Assembly (NCBI GenBank): GCA_037178975.1 | Contig: JASJZH010000006.1 | Location: 10,292,001 to 10,356,000, forward strand | Reading direction: 5' to 3' | Source of the DNA: Oscheius tipulae | Taxonomy: Eukaryota; Nematoda; Chromadorea; Rhabditida; Rhabditidae | DNA length: 64,000 nucleotides | In this document: positions 46,701 to 58,600 of the stretch, piece by piece | How the letters are laid out: each line of letters starts with the position of its first letter | Numbering within the stretch: the stretch's first letter is position 1 | Program-made: the position numbers and the translations under genes | Notes under the pieces: model-generated | Database searches by the model: none | The model's input: the letters and a program-made list of their open reading frames with translations, nothing else | What the model was told of the DNA's origin: nothing

Positions 46701-49060
46701 ATGCGGAAAGTAGTGATGCTTGGAGCAGGACCGCGGACACAACGATCCATCTCCAGTGTTCAGGTGGGATTTTCAACATTTTCATTTTGGTCTTTTTTAT
46801 AAAAACAGATCGGGGGTTAGTTTTGATGAACCATGAGTCAATCCTTATTAAACTATCCAAAATATTTAGAACCGTTTCTTGAAAAATGTAGAAATTAAAT
46901 GTTTTGACTGATTGATTATCAAGTGTTGCAGCTCCCCACCGAATTCTCGTCCGGCCCATCATCAGTACCTACTTTCCAGTACACTTCAGAGAACTTTGTT
47001 ATTGATCTGAGAAATGCGACTAATCCGTCTGCAGAAGGCAAAACAACGGTTTGGTTGCTCCCATTAGAACGCTTAACCCTCTCTCCTCCCATTTCAGCTA
47101 AGAGACCTTCTACATGCTCGATGGGAAGCGGCCAAGGAGCGGAATGCCTTCAATTACAATCTCAACTGCTTGTACAAGTTTCTGGAAGGGAAATATGACT
47201 TCTCGATCCAGGTTAATAGGCTGAAATTCTCACTAATCCTTTTTTTAGCTGAATGTGGAGCGCGGAGAGCTCAGAAGGAAGCCCATGCGGTTCAAACACA
47301 TCAAAGAACCCTTCAACCACCTGCGATGGAATTTTACGAAGCTGAATGAGCAGGAGGTGCCCTTAAAATCATTGTTTTTATGTAAACTTTCTTACAGATC
47401 ATGTTTTACCTAAAATGCGAGGACGATCCAATCAGTACAGACCCTCTGGACCGCCATCTGGTGGCCGTGAATGCTAGTCCATTGGAACGCGATCATAGTC
47501 TTATCATTCCAGCCGTCAACAAATGCCTTCCGCAGGTTTGACTTTTATTTTGCTGGCAAAGCACGAAAACTAATCCAATAATCGTGGCGGAAGTGACAAA
47601 GAGATAAAGAGGGGTCATGTCAAAAGTACACGGCCATTACTCAAACTTGCAGATTCTTACCCCAACCGCTATTCGTCTGGGCACGGACATGATGCTAATG
47701 GTTGACGACGACTCTTTTCACGTCCTGTTTAATAGTTTGTTGGGACAGGTGAGAATTTTGGTTTAGGTTGATATTAAATTGGTTCAGGCCTCAGTCAACC
47801 ACCTTCACATGCACTGTCTGTACTGGCCTTACGATAGCGATCTTATTAATAGGGTAGGTTTTTCCACTCTGTATCTCTCTGTCTCTCTGTCTCTCCGAAT
47901 TTCCCAATTTAGAAATTCGAGCGCCTCTTGGACGTGCCGGACGTGTTCATCATCCAGCCGCCTGACTGGTTTTGCCATGCGTTCGCCTTTCAGCTGACAA
48001 AGACAGAGGATTATGAGAGATTTAAGAGGTTCGCTCATAAACAATTCCGAAAAAGGCGAGCCTACCTACTCCGCCTTTTCAGCAATCTTTCGCTCTGCGT
48101 GGAATTCCTAACCAGCCAGGAACAGGCTCACAATCTGTTTTTCACACGCAGTCAGCCAATTAGGACTGATGGCGAGGAACATGATGAGGATAGGATGCGA
48201 CTCAGGCCGCAGTATGTGACTGCTTATGTATTCCCCAGGACTAATATGATTGGTAAGTCTACGACTTTCTCTACGAGGATTCGAATTTAGGTGCCAAACC
48301 TCCTACCAACTTCAATCCTGCTGCCAATGAATTGGCTGGGTGCTTAACGAGTTATAGTAAGTCGAGTGAATAAGGAAATGGGGAGTTGTGAGTACAGTTA
48401 AAATGTACGAGCCCGTTCGGAAGAAAATCTTATGGGCCGAAGCTTCCACAAGCAGGCGCTAGTTGACTTTTGAATTGAGGTAGTGTTTTTTTGTTTCGAG
48501 TCTAGCTAGTTTTTCCTTCATCGGTAGCCAACTGCACAACTGAGATTTCTACAGATTCTGAACAGGCTTAATCTTTCATATATTGAGCGTTGAAATGGGA
48601 CCCAAACGTGAGCGAAAAACTGGAAGACCATGTTATTATAACAGTAGAAAACGGAAACTGAAACGAAATATCGGTTATGAGAATGGTTCCCATGACTGAT
48701 TTCCACTTTTCAGCTATCCGCTTCTTCGAATCTGCCACGGAACAAGCTGCAGTGAGAATCATTGAAGAAGAGGCTCAACTACCACAGGAAACGTTCGACC
48801 GGTTGTGCTACGGGCTTTCCGACGTGTTGCATGGCCGTACAATTGGATCTACTTGTCCCTTCTCCGACGAGAGTGTTGAGGTAAGCTTTTCTGCTAAGTT
48901 TTCTACAGAAAATCTTCAGGGCCTGACCTCCCCCGAGATTGACGAGCTGCGCGACAGTTTCCAGACCTATGCTCAGCATTCGCCCAGCGTGAACCGGAGA
49001 GAAAGAACCAACTCTGTAGATGGCATATCGCAAATCAAGTTCCGTTTTGATACCTACTAA
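46701..49060 (+). CDS. GDP-D-glucose phosphorylase (GDPGP1 family)
   Basis: About eleven exons give roughly 440-470 residues. Family landmarks: CLYKFLEGKYDFSIQLNVER, GELRRKPMRF, FNFTK-like WNFTKLNEQEIMFYLKC, LVAVNASPLERDHSLIIPAV, the HIT-like catalytic strand QASVNHLHMHCLYWPY (His triad variant HxHxH-like), DWFCHAFAFQL and TSQEQAHNLFFTR. The enzyme phosphorolyses GDP-D-glucose to glucose-1-phosphate, thought to clear miscoupled sugar nucleotide; the worm homologue is C10F3.4/mcp-1. The stop is TAA at 49058-49060. A 54-nt intron near 48030-48083 is inferred because it removes a basic, non-conserved insert. The long intron 48359-48712 carries no feature. Confidence 0.9.
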
Positions 49061-49924
49061 TGTGATCACAAACTGTTGTTCATTCCCCTATTTACGGGTT
49101 TTCATGGATTGAGTTTTAATAAATTCTATTTCGCATTGGTAGGAGAAGGTAACATAAATGAAGAGAGGAATTCGAAAAGGGCTAGCGAGTAAACAAGACC
49201 CTTGTTGTTGTCCATGTGCAATTCTCCACCCTTACCATGCTATTTTTCCGCGTTAAAGGACTGCGAGCAACAACAGCTGACCCCCGGTGTTCGTACGTGT
49301 TGACTTATCTGGTCCTGCTAAAGTATCCGGAGGATATTCGCCTTTTTTTCGGACAGTTCAGTTAAGAGGACAGAATTTATTAAATAAAAACTATAAGAGG
49401 AAATATATTGGGGCAAAACAGAAATAAGAAAGAAAAAACAAAACACGTACACAATTATGCGAGATAAATATGAAAAAAAACAAGACAATCTTCTTACGAC
49501 ATCAAGAACCATCGCGAAGATGGAACACCTCGAACGCGCTAGCGAACGGGGAATTTTCGACACGATCGACGAAGTCGCCATTGAAATGTGACCGGCACAG
49601 ACTAAAACTACTGGCAGACTCCCCGAAAGGCCTCTTTTAGGATTCAGGATCTCGGCGACACGTACAACAACGCAAAAGAAATGCTAAAAAACGTAAATCA
49701 AAGGGACCCAACTGCAAAAGTTCAATATAAATGCTGGAATGATGGGCTATGAGAAAGAGAAGGAAATTAGAAAAGTTACCAGAAAGGGAAATCATCACGT
49801 TATGAAAAACCGGTGAGGTATCAAAGACATATGGAAGAAGAATTTTGTGAACTTAGAGCTACTAATATTATGATGAGAGTAGATAAATTGGAGAAACTAT
49901 GGGAGAAGGACAGACGTTGGGAGC
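49061..49924. other. Intergenic between convergent genes
   Basis: AATAAA at about 49118 suits the GDP-glucose phosphorylase 3' end. Otherwise AT-rich with no supported gene. Confidence 0.4.
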
Positions 49925-51157
49925 CTAAGCACTGATGGCAGTGGGAAGAGGTTCCTGTGGGATGGTATCCGAATGAACCATGTACTGTTCCAGCTCCTGA
50001 ATCTGAGCACGATTAGCTCGCCGCCACGGTCCAGCATCGAACTCCTCGCGGAACACGTTGACGATGCTCGTCAGCCCACTCAGCATTCTGTCGTGCGCTG
50101 AAAATGTGCACTATAGACCCAGACAGAAGACCCGCTTACGCAATGGGTATGGCTTCTCGAAGACGAAATTGTAGTGGTACTCAATCGATTTGCCAGGGGC
50201 ACCGCGCTGAAAAGGGCTCAAGGTGAGAGAGAAAGGCCCGTGGTGCAACTCACCACGATCCTTTTTCCGGTGTAGATAAGTAGACCACGGGCGGTGTTAT
50301 GACGAGAAGTCCCTGAATTAGGGAAATTTACTATGAAGCGGCTGCTAGCTTACAAGTGAGACCGTCGTTTCGTTGAACTCCGGACTGTTCGAAAAGGTTG
50401 GGATAGGTGACGATGCGTTCGAACAGAGGGCGGAGGTCGAGAGCTTGGTAGCAGGTGGCTCTGAAAGGTTACTGATAGAGACACAGAGACACAGAGAGAT
50501 AGAAAGACAAAATATTACCTGTTCATAGGGATCACATTGCCCTTGACCGTCGTACAAGCTTGAGAAATACTGGAGAGAAGTTTGAGACAGTCCTTGAAGA
50601 GGTTGGGATCGGTCTGCAACGTGTCGAAATTTACATCTTTTACATAATTTTGCGCCAAGCGAAACGGCTGCAAGGCAGCTCTGAGCAAAGCTTTAATGTT
50701 GCGGGACTGTGGGAAGACGATCAGAGCATGTATACTTACCTCCTGCGGTGGCTCCTCGTTGACCACAAGCTGCGACTGGAGAGATTCCATGAGAGACATG
50801 AGATTCATGGTCGTCTTCATCTGCATCTCCTGTCCCTCCCGAATCAGCTCCCGGTAGGACTGCTTGTTCAGTCCGCCGACTATCGCTGTAGAGAGAGCGT
50901 TTGCCATTGTCCGCTTACCTGGACCAAAACTTTAAAAAACGGATTGTCTGATAGCTCACATGGAAATACAATTGGTTCCGGAGCTGGGGCTGGTGCCTTC
51001 GACGAGAAAATTCGACCTCCTAGGGTTGGAATCCGTCGGAAGAAGGAGCCAATGATTTTTCTGATCCTCTTCGGCTTGACCTAAACCCGGCAACCTTGTA
51101 AATTGAAGGAGAGTACACCTACCATTATGGATTGTGATGATGGGGAGGCAAAGTTAT
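49925..51157 (-). CDS. Unrecognised intracellular protein, about 330 residues or more
   Basis: Minus-strand exons join in phase: KPKRIRKIIGSFFRRIPTLG (51080 on), a short Ala/Pro linker (KAPAPAPEP), MANALSTAIVGGLNKQSYRE, a helical stretch EGQEMQMKTTMNLMSLMESL, NIKALLRAALQPFRLAQNYV, FKDCLKLLSSISQACTTVKG, ALDLRPLFERIVTYPNLFEQ, TARGLLIYTGKRIVRGAPGK, SIEYHYNFVFEKPYPLAHDR and a C-terminal helix ending PLPTAISA-stop at 49925. There is no signal peptide or membrane segment. I do not recognise the family. Exons further upstream (open frame 51340-51585) may supply the true N-terminus, but their phases did not join cleanly. Confidence 0.65.
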
Positions 51158-52604
51158 CTGAAAATGTCGGGGTAATTGAATAGCACTCGGGCATTTTTTG
51201 CTGCCCTACTCTCGCCCGACAAAACCGGACTTTCGATTCTCTATCCGCGCATGCAAAAAACGGCTGCGACTGCGAGCAGTGTTCGATTTTTTTCTGGTGA
51301 CGTTGATGCGTTATGGCAGCTGATTTGGCGGGAAAACTTTTACTCACCGACTTCAGGTGCAAGAGAGCTCGAGGGGCGGCAGCCGTATCGATTTTGATCA
51401 CCTGAAACGAGTGAACTTGTACTTGAATCCGTGAGAGCCAGACGGCTGGGAAAGGCCGGGAAATATGTACTTACTCTGAGGCGGAAAGCTGAATTGAGAG
51501 TCAACCTTTGGTCAGAATGCTGTTTATGGGCGTCTCGTCTCAGAGAGCGAGTGAGGAATTCTTGGAAATAACGTTGAGCCGACACAAGGATTGGACGCGT
51601 ACTCCTGCAAGAAAGGGCAATATCTGGGAGAAAAGTCTCTAACTTTCAATTAAAGCTAAAATTCTCTCCTATCTCTTTCTGTCCTGGCGTCGTTTTCACT
51701 TTCGCAGGGGGCAACCGCACACACGTACAAGTTCTAGGTATCTTATCAATCTTTATCGCCATCAACAGATTCACGTTAAACTACTTCGGTAGACAGCCTT
51801 GAGAGAAGATGAAGACAGCGCGCTTTGTCTCGGCGAAAGCTTAGCTCAAGAAAACTTTACGTACCTATGATACAATTCAATCGCCGTCCGGAAGCAGAAC
51901 CTCTCTCTGTCTACCCGATTCTGGTAGGTTCTTACCCTAAGTTCCTGTGACACGATATGTCTGAAAAAATTAAGAGTGAGAAGAAGAGGGAACAGAATGG
52001 CAGAAAGAAAGAGACGAGGAACATACGACCCCCTAATTTGGAGTCCAAACTCCTAAAAATGGTAGAAAAAATGCTGAAACTTTGGCCATACAATCATGCT
52101 AATGTGTGAAATCAGAAAACCATACTTTCGGCTAAAGTTTTGTGCAAAAATTTATCTAGGCGAGGTTAAAGTGAACGTAAAATAGTTCATAACAACCAAC
52201 GACAAGGTAGGGAACTAGCATTACCGACCTAGCAGTGGACTAGTGTGTAGGAGGTGAAGGCAAAATGTTCGGCGCAAAATCATCTATTGACCAGCCAGAG
52301 GTTTTTATGGTGTTTGAGATGGAGATGCGGGAGGCCGTGTCGCGCTCTGGCAGGCGCCCTCTCGTTAGCAGTGGAGCGCACTTGTTTCTTAACGGGGTCT
52401 TCTCTATTCAGCTTCGGCAATAATTTATGTATACAAATGATCTTTAGAGCTTTCTAAAACGCGTTTCATTGGTGCCAGAAGCAGTGTGGGATCTTGGACA
52501 GGTACGAGTTTTGACCACTTCGTGCATAAAATCCTCTTCACACTGTTTCTGAGTCACGTTCTCACATCCGCTCTCTCCTCTATTATTAAACATCGATTTG
52601 TAGG
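51158..52604. other. Upstream sequence, possible 5' exons of the unrecognised gene
   Basis: Coding-like frame on the minus strand at 51585-51485 (FQEFLTRSLRRDAHKQH) and at 51405-51350. From 51600 to 52600 I see no supported gene. Confidence 0.35.
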
Positions 52605-52652
52605 CGAGACCTTTCAACAAAAGGCGCTCGCGGCACCTACGACTACAATAAG

Positions 52653-53802
52653 ATGGACCTCGAGAAGGCGCTTCTGGTTCCCGATGATCACAATCTCAAG
52701 AGGACCTACCTAAACAAAATGTACTTTCTACTCGGACTACATTACATCATAATCTCTGCAAGTAAGCCTCATGTGAGATATTTTACTCTGGCTTTCCAGC
52801 CAGCTTCTGTCTACACATGACATTCGGCGTACGACCGTTTGTACAACAACACGCTTATCTTGTGCCCTTGTTGGTACTAGCACTTTTGGGTGCCCTGCTA
52901 ATCAACAAAATTTTGGTGAAACAGTTCTGTCATAGTGTCCTAGCATTTGTGCTGCTGTCCACTTCAGCATCGTTGGCTGTATCTGGTAAGTACAAATTGT
53001 TGTTTTGCCACGGCGACCACGATAAAAACAATTTTGTGAAGCTTTCGCAGAGTATGAATGTAAGGAAAAAAGAGAGACTGGCGAATGCTTTGGAGAGATT
53101 GATAATGAATGACTGGGATATTTTTAATATGTTTTCAAAAAGAATGATAGTCAGGGAAAATTTTCAAACTGGGAAATGTCCCTGGAAGTTTGACATTCGC
53201 AGATGTAAAGTGACAGGTTGACTGGTTGACATTTGTATGCTCTTGTAGATAGTAAGTTGACATGGTCACAAAGTGGGAAAGATGAGCTGTGTTAAAGGAG
53301 CGCTTGACAGAAAGAGACAAGAGAGGCAGATGACGCTAGGGAAAACAGGGATGACAGTAAATGGCTTTAAGGAAAAGATACTAGCGGGCATCTTTGACAG
53401 AAGCGAGTGAACAAAACAGGTCAACATTGACAAGGGCAAAGTCATCAGTGACTACCAGAAGCAGGAGTATTACAAGAACTTTCAGCCATCTGTCTGTATC
53501 TGGACACTGAAAATGGCTTCCTGATCACTGGAATCGTCGCCATCTCATGGTTCTGCCATTTCATCATCAGTAGCTTCAATTGTATCCGGCTTAACTTCCT
53601 GGCAGTAATAGTACTTTCGCCCTTCTTCCTCGTGGCCAGTTCCCTATTTCTGATCGAGACGATTGGTCTCTTCTCATTTGATATTTTTGTCAATGCTCCC
53701 ACTTCCTATATTATAATACTCTATATCCTGGTCATCCTGCACAAGCACACCCCCGATTATACAGAGGATACCCTCATTGGCTTTCGTGCAATTTACCCGT
53801 AA
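52653..53802 (+). CDS. TMBIM4/lifeguard-like BAX-inhibitor family membrane protein
   Basis: Three exons (to 52761, 52800-52985, 53486-53802) join in phase and give about 220 residues. The first span follows LKRTYLNKMYFLLGLHYIII. The stretch FGVRPFVQQHAYLVPLLVLA aligns by eye with the TMBIM4 loop VRTFVHESPALILL. Further spans include CHSVLAFVLLSTSASLAVSA, ITGIVAISWFCHFIISSFN, LAVIVLSPFFLVASSLFLI and FVNAPTSYIIILYILVILHK. Family members sit in Golgi or ER membranes and damp calcium release and apoptosis. The frame is open upstream of ATG 52653 (GARGTYDYNK), so a further 5' exon is possible. The product stops at IGFRAIYP, before the usual last span. Confidence 0.65.
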
Positions 53803-55591
53803 ATGCGTAGATATTTTTGGGCTGTTGTTCTTGTCGTGTCATTATTAGCAAATTTCCGGTTTCGGTATTTCGGGTACTGTCTTGTGATTACCACTCCTCG
53901 TGTGATAAATAAATTTGTGCTAATAGATAATGTTTTGCTTTTTCTCGAAAGAAATTTTGACACAGTAGAAGATTGTTGATGGAAAAGATCAAAATGTAAA
54001 GAATGAGAGCAGAAAATGATTTCTAAGGAAACGCAGAACTGTTCGTTTTATATAAACTTCAAAGCGTACTAACCAAGTGTATCTTATATAATACAACATG
54101 CCCTAGGTTGCTTCACCCCGTTAATGTCTAGGCTTATAATTGAAGAAAACTTAATTCTGGATTTATCATGCTCTTATCCGTTGTGATCCGCAGCTCTAAA
54201 CCACTTTTTGTATGTACCCTGCCTAAACTGGTCTACCATGTGTGTAGAAAAGTTCTGGCATTGTTCTAGGTTTCAAAACTGAACAAGAGTGACGATCGGG
54301 CCAAACTGGCTCGGCCTATACAGGCTGATGCGTTTTCCTAGCGTTTCCTATTAGTATACTCATGGAGAAAGTGGGTAAAACCCTTACATCCAACATTCCC
54401 AGCGCACAGAGTATTGTTTTGAAGACAAAAAGCCGATCAGGATCGAACCCGGGTCGCTCGGGCCAAGATGGCATTTAACATTAAATCAATTTTGAAAAGC
54501 GAGATTACATTCGGACACACAGATACGACAGCTTTTTAGACGATTTTAAAAGCTGTACTGTCTCAGAGACTTGTCTGATTAAATTTCGAGATACGACCTA
54601 ACAGGAAACATTTTGGTTTCGATAAACATTCACTCTTAACATTTTATCCAAGAAACGAGGGAACTTGACCTGTTGACCTACCCCCATCCCTCGAATGAGA
54701 GGCATCACGGTTGAAGAGCAAACCCAAAATTAATCTTTGCTGCTCTTCAAAAAGACCCTATCCACCGGAGCTCCGCCTCTCCTCTGAACTCAGCTGCGCT
54801 TTTACGAGCCAAAAGATGCTTCTCGTTCTCACATGCAACCCGATACTCGCTTTTGAAGGCATTCTGAATACAAACGAAAGGGAGCATTTAACAAGTTGTA
54901 CTTGACTCAGGATTCTCTACTCTTTCATTCTCCCAAGCTAATACACTAATTGAATTCGTAATCTGGCGCTGTCTTCTTCGCGGCTGTGTCTCTTATGGCA
55001 CACCGCTGAGCTGTGTCCTTCCTTGGAAATTGAGAACGACACATTGCGGACACGGGGGAGCACTTTCCCTATTTTCCACGGGCACCGTCACGCAGATCTG
55101 GACATGAATTTGGTCAATGACAGATGATGTATAGCTTGGGCTCTCTAATTACTTCAGTGTCTACCTCAAAACTTCTCTCTTCCTCTTCGCCTCATTTTCG
55201 GTCTTCCTCTTGGAACACGTTCTTTTTCGTGGTTCATTAAGACTTAACTCCGTTTTGTTTTAATAAATCTCACTCGACGACATGTGAACCCACAAATACT
55301 TGAGAATAATTCGCCTACCCAGATCTTTTGTCGGGATTATCCCGCCCCTTAGAGCTCAAATCATCTTCGACTCGCTGATGTCTACCCTCGCGATCGAAAT
55401 AAGCATCATCGGAGATGATGACCCCAATTCTATGGAGCCAATTTAGACCTTACAGTGCCCCAGTCTGCCCCTCCCTCCATTTTGAACCCAACGTGCTCCC
55501 CTAAGAAATTGCTTTAATTGCCCTTTTAGCAAACAGATACAGACATCATTCTTGCTCCCCCTTTAATTGTTTCCTTATTCGAAAAACTCTT
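53803..55591. other. Intergenic region, no gene seen
   Basis: It contains an AATAAA at about 53908, a tRNA-like relic near 54420-54475 (minus-strand GGGTTCGATCCTGATCGG) and C/T-rich sequence before the cyclase. No supported coding feature. Confidence 0.45.
54420..54475 (-). repeat. tRNA-like B-box relic
   Basis: The minus strand has CCCGGGTTCGATCCTGATCG, a B box with a T-arm. It belongs to the same loose class as the copies at 24.6, 31.6, 39.8 and 42.3 kb. Confidence 0.35.
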
Positions 55592-55597
55592 TCTCAG
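55589..55597 (+). promoter_or_regulatory. Probable trans-splice acceptor of the adenylyl cyclase gene
   Basis: CTTTCTCAG lies 3 nt before ATG 55601 and has no upstream coding partner. Confidence 0.45.
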
Positions 55598-55600
55598 ATA

Positions 55601-58600
55601 ATGTCGGTCGAGGTGACCAAGTCAGAAATACGGGCAGTACTGGTTCGTCATTGGAGGGCCCTCGACAGGGCCAGATTACACACAATGCACTTCTGGCTAC
55701 TCATCTATTCAGCTGCTCAACTTTTTGTCGTCTATTATTTTACGGATGTCAATGTGGTAGGTCAATTTTCCTTACGCACAGATCAAAACATTCAGATTCT
55801 TCTCATAGCCAACAGAAACTACACGGAATCTCAGGCCAACCGCGACATGGTGGGTCCTCAAAATATGACGCATCTGTTTTGGGAAGCAATTGGGGACCAA
55901 TATATATCTTGTGCACATATCGAATGTCAGAAAAATCTTAGAGAAATCCGAGTGGGAAACTGTGACCTTTAAGGACAACAAAAGCTGGAGTCAAAGAGAA
56001 CATTTTCAGGCCAAGCCATGGACAACTCTCTGCTTTTCTACCTCACTATCTTTTGTCATTTATGTAATGCTAGCCTGTTCGTCGTTACGCCTGCGAGACA
56101 AGGTTACTTTGCTATTTCTTAAAAATATGAAAGTATTTTTTTAGATACAAGGAGGTGGCTTCCGGCTAGTTCTGCTTTCTCTAATGACATGTCTTCTGCT
56201 TCCTGCCTTTGTCTGGGTTCTACACATGCCGTTGGTACTTTTCGTCTCTATGGAAAGGATCTATATGAGGGAATACGATCATTCAAGTCTGTACGCTTCT
56301 TTGCTCTCCGCCTCAAGTATGAGTTCATATTTTTAAGATGACTGTCTTAGTTGTCCAACATTTCATCCTACCAAGACACCGAAGAATCTTTTTCATCACC
56401 ACTGTCAGCTGGATTGGCACGAGCGTGGTTATGTTGATTTTCATCAACTGGGAAGCCTTCCGAGCGGATCCTCTCTTCATTTGCTCCGTGCGTTAATTTG
56501 AATCTTCGATGTTTAAACCGAGCTGTTTGCGCTTTACTCCAAATCAATCTGTGCGTGTCACGGCGAGAATTCTCCTGGGAAACAGATATCATTTGTTTGA
56601 ACCTTTTTCAGCTCTTCTCCTACATTTTACTACAGCTCGTGGTGACGATTGTCGGCGTAGTCAGCGATGCCAACGAGGCTGGGAATAGAGCGGACATTGC
56701 TCAAAAGTTGACCGAAGCAGTGCATAGGCGAACAGAATTGGAGACGTTAAAAGACAGACAAGAACAGTTGCTACTGTCAGTCATTCCCGCTTATTTGGCC
56801 GACAAAGTCTCAAAGTCAATTGTACAGTCAAGCAGTGGAGAAAAGATCAACTCGAAGCACCAGAAACTCTTTCACGATCTGCATGTACAAGTTCACGACA
56901 ATGTCAGGTAAGGATGTCATTGTACCAGAAGTACAAGCTTTAGTATTCTCTTTGCCGACATTGTCAACTTCACTGTTTTAGCAGCTCAATTGAGTGCCAA
57001 GGAACTGGTCAGGACTCTAAATGAGCTGTACAGCAAGTTTGACCGGGATGCTCAGGTGAGAATTTTAAATCTTTTTATGTTAATCTGCCACCCTCATTTG
57101 CCAGTGTGTTTTTGATGTTCCTCTACAGCTTTTTCCAAAGAATCTTTTAACCCGTTAACTTTTTAAAGTTCATGGCTAGCTATACCGTATCTGTCAGACT
57201 GTTTGTCTCCTTATTAGTTTATGCCATTGTCAACTTTTTCCGCCGTAGTCCGTCCTGCTCCGCCTCTCTTTTATATGCCAGTGCTTCAGTCTGTCCTCTT
57301 CTGTTTACAGGACAGTTCTGGACAAATTCATGACAAACTGACATCCTGCCACAATGTCCCGACAAACCGGGCTAACTTTTTGCGTTTTCAGTGTTGGCAT
57401 TCTGACAGAACTATAAAACTTGTGCTATCTAAATTTCACGTTTTTAGAAACTCCAATGCATGAGAATAAAGTTCCTCGGAGACTGCTACTACTGCGTCAG
57501 CGGGATGCCTGTGAACCGGCCGAACCACGCCGATATGTGCGTGGTCATGGGACTCGAGATGATTAAAACTATCAAGTGAGATGTTTTGAGATTAGAAATC
57601 AACCGACTGTTCCAGACAAATTCGGATAGCTACAGGTGTCGATGTTAACATGAGGATTGGTGTCCATACAGGCAGTGTCCTGTGTGGGATATTAGGGTTG
57701 CGGAAGTGGCAATTTGATATCTGGAGTGATGATGTAACTCTGGCAAATCATATGGAGTCGGCTGGGGTTCCGGGTGCTGTTCATATCACAAAAACCACGA
57801 AAGAGATGCTGCTAGGAGACTATTGCATAGTCGAGGCCAAGTAATAGATTTCAAAACCAATTGTAAGACAATTTTAGGACGGACGACCCCCATGTTGTGG
57901 CCCACGGTGAACCTACTTACCACATCTTACCAGACAAGACATCCGTGGTCGAGAGGACAGCTTCCATCTACAGAAATCGGTCGAGGTATTACACACCATG
58001 ACATTTAATATGATAATACAGGTTCAGAAGAAATATGGAGATGATAGGGGATGAAAAAGGTCCCGGTTTGACTCCTTCGGCCGCCCAACCCCGAATTTCG
58101 GTAAGATTGCCCCGGTCAAGCCCAAAAACTGTTGAGGTTTCGAAAATGGTCGAGTTCTGGGGAGCCGAAATGCCATTTGCTAACTTTAACAGGAAGAAAA
58201 GTTCTACATGTCATGAGCCGGGTCTCATTTTGGTAAGCATACTGTTATAGAGTAAAATCAGACAGAAGCAGGATGAGGGCCCTCGCCGTCCTCATTACAG
58301 CAATACTATTCAGTCGATGACACTGATTGAGAACAATTTGACGAATTTTTCACTCAACAAGTAGGTTGGACGTTGGGGTGAGTTTAATACGTTTTTAGCC
58401 TTAACAATGTCTTCAATTGTCGTCATTTGAGTGAAGAATTCTCTCCCTATCTTCTCTGGCCTTTCAGGTAGGTTCATAGAAATTAGCCGAATACTGCGTG
58501 TTTTCCCTCTATCCTCAAACTCAGTCAAATGGTCTCAGAAGCTATGAATGATCTCACCCGTACCATCTCAGCATTAAGACCAATTCTCTCCCTTATCCAC

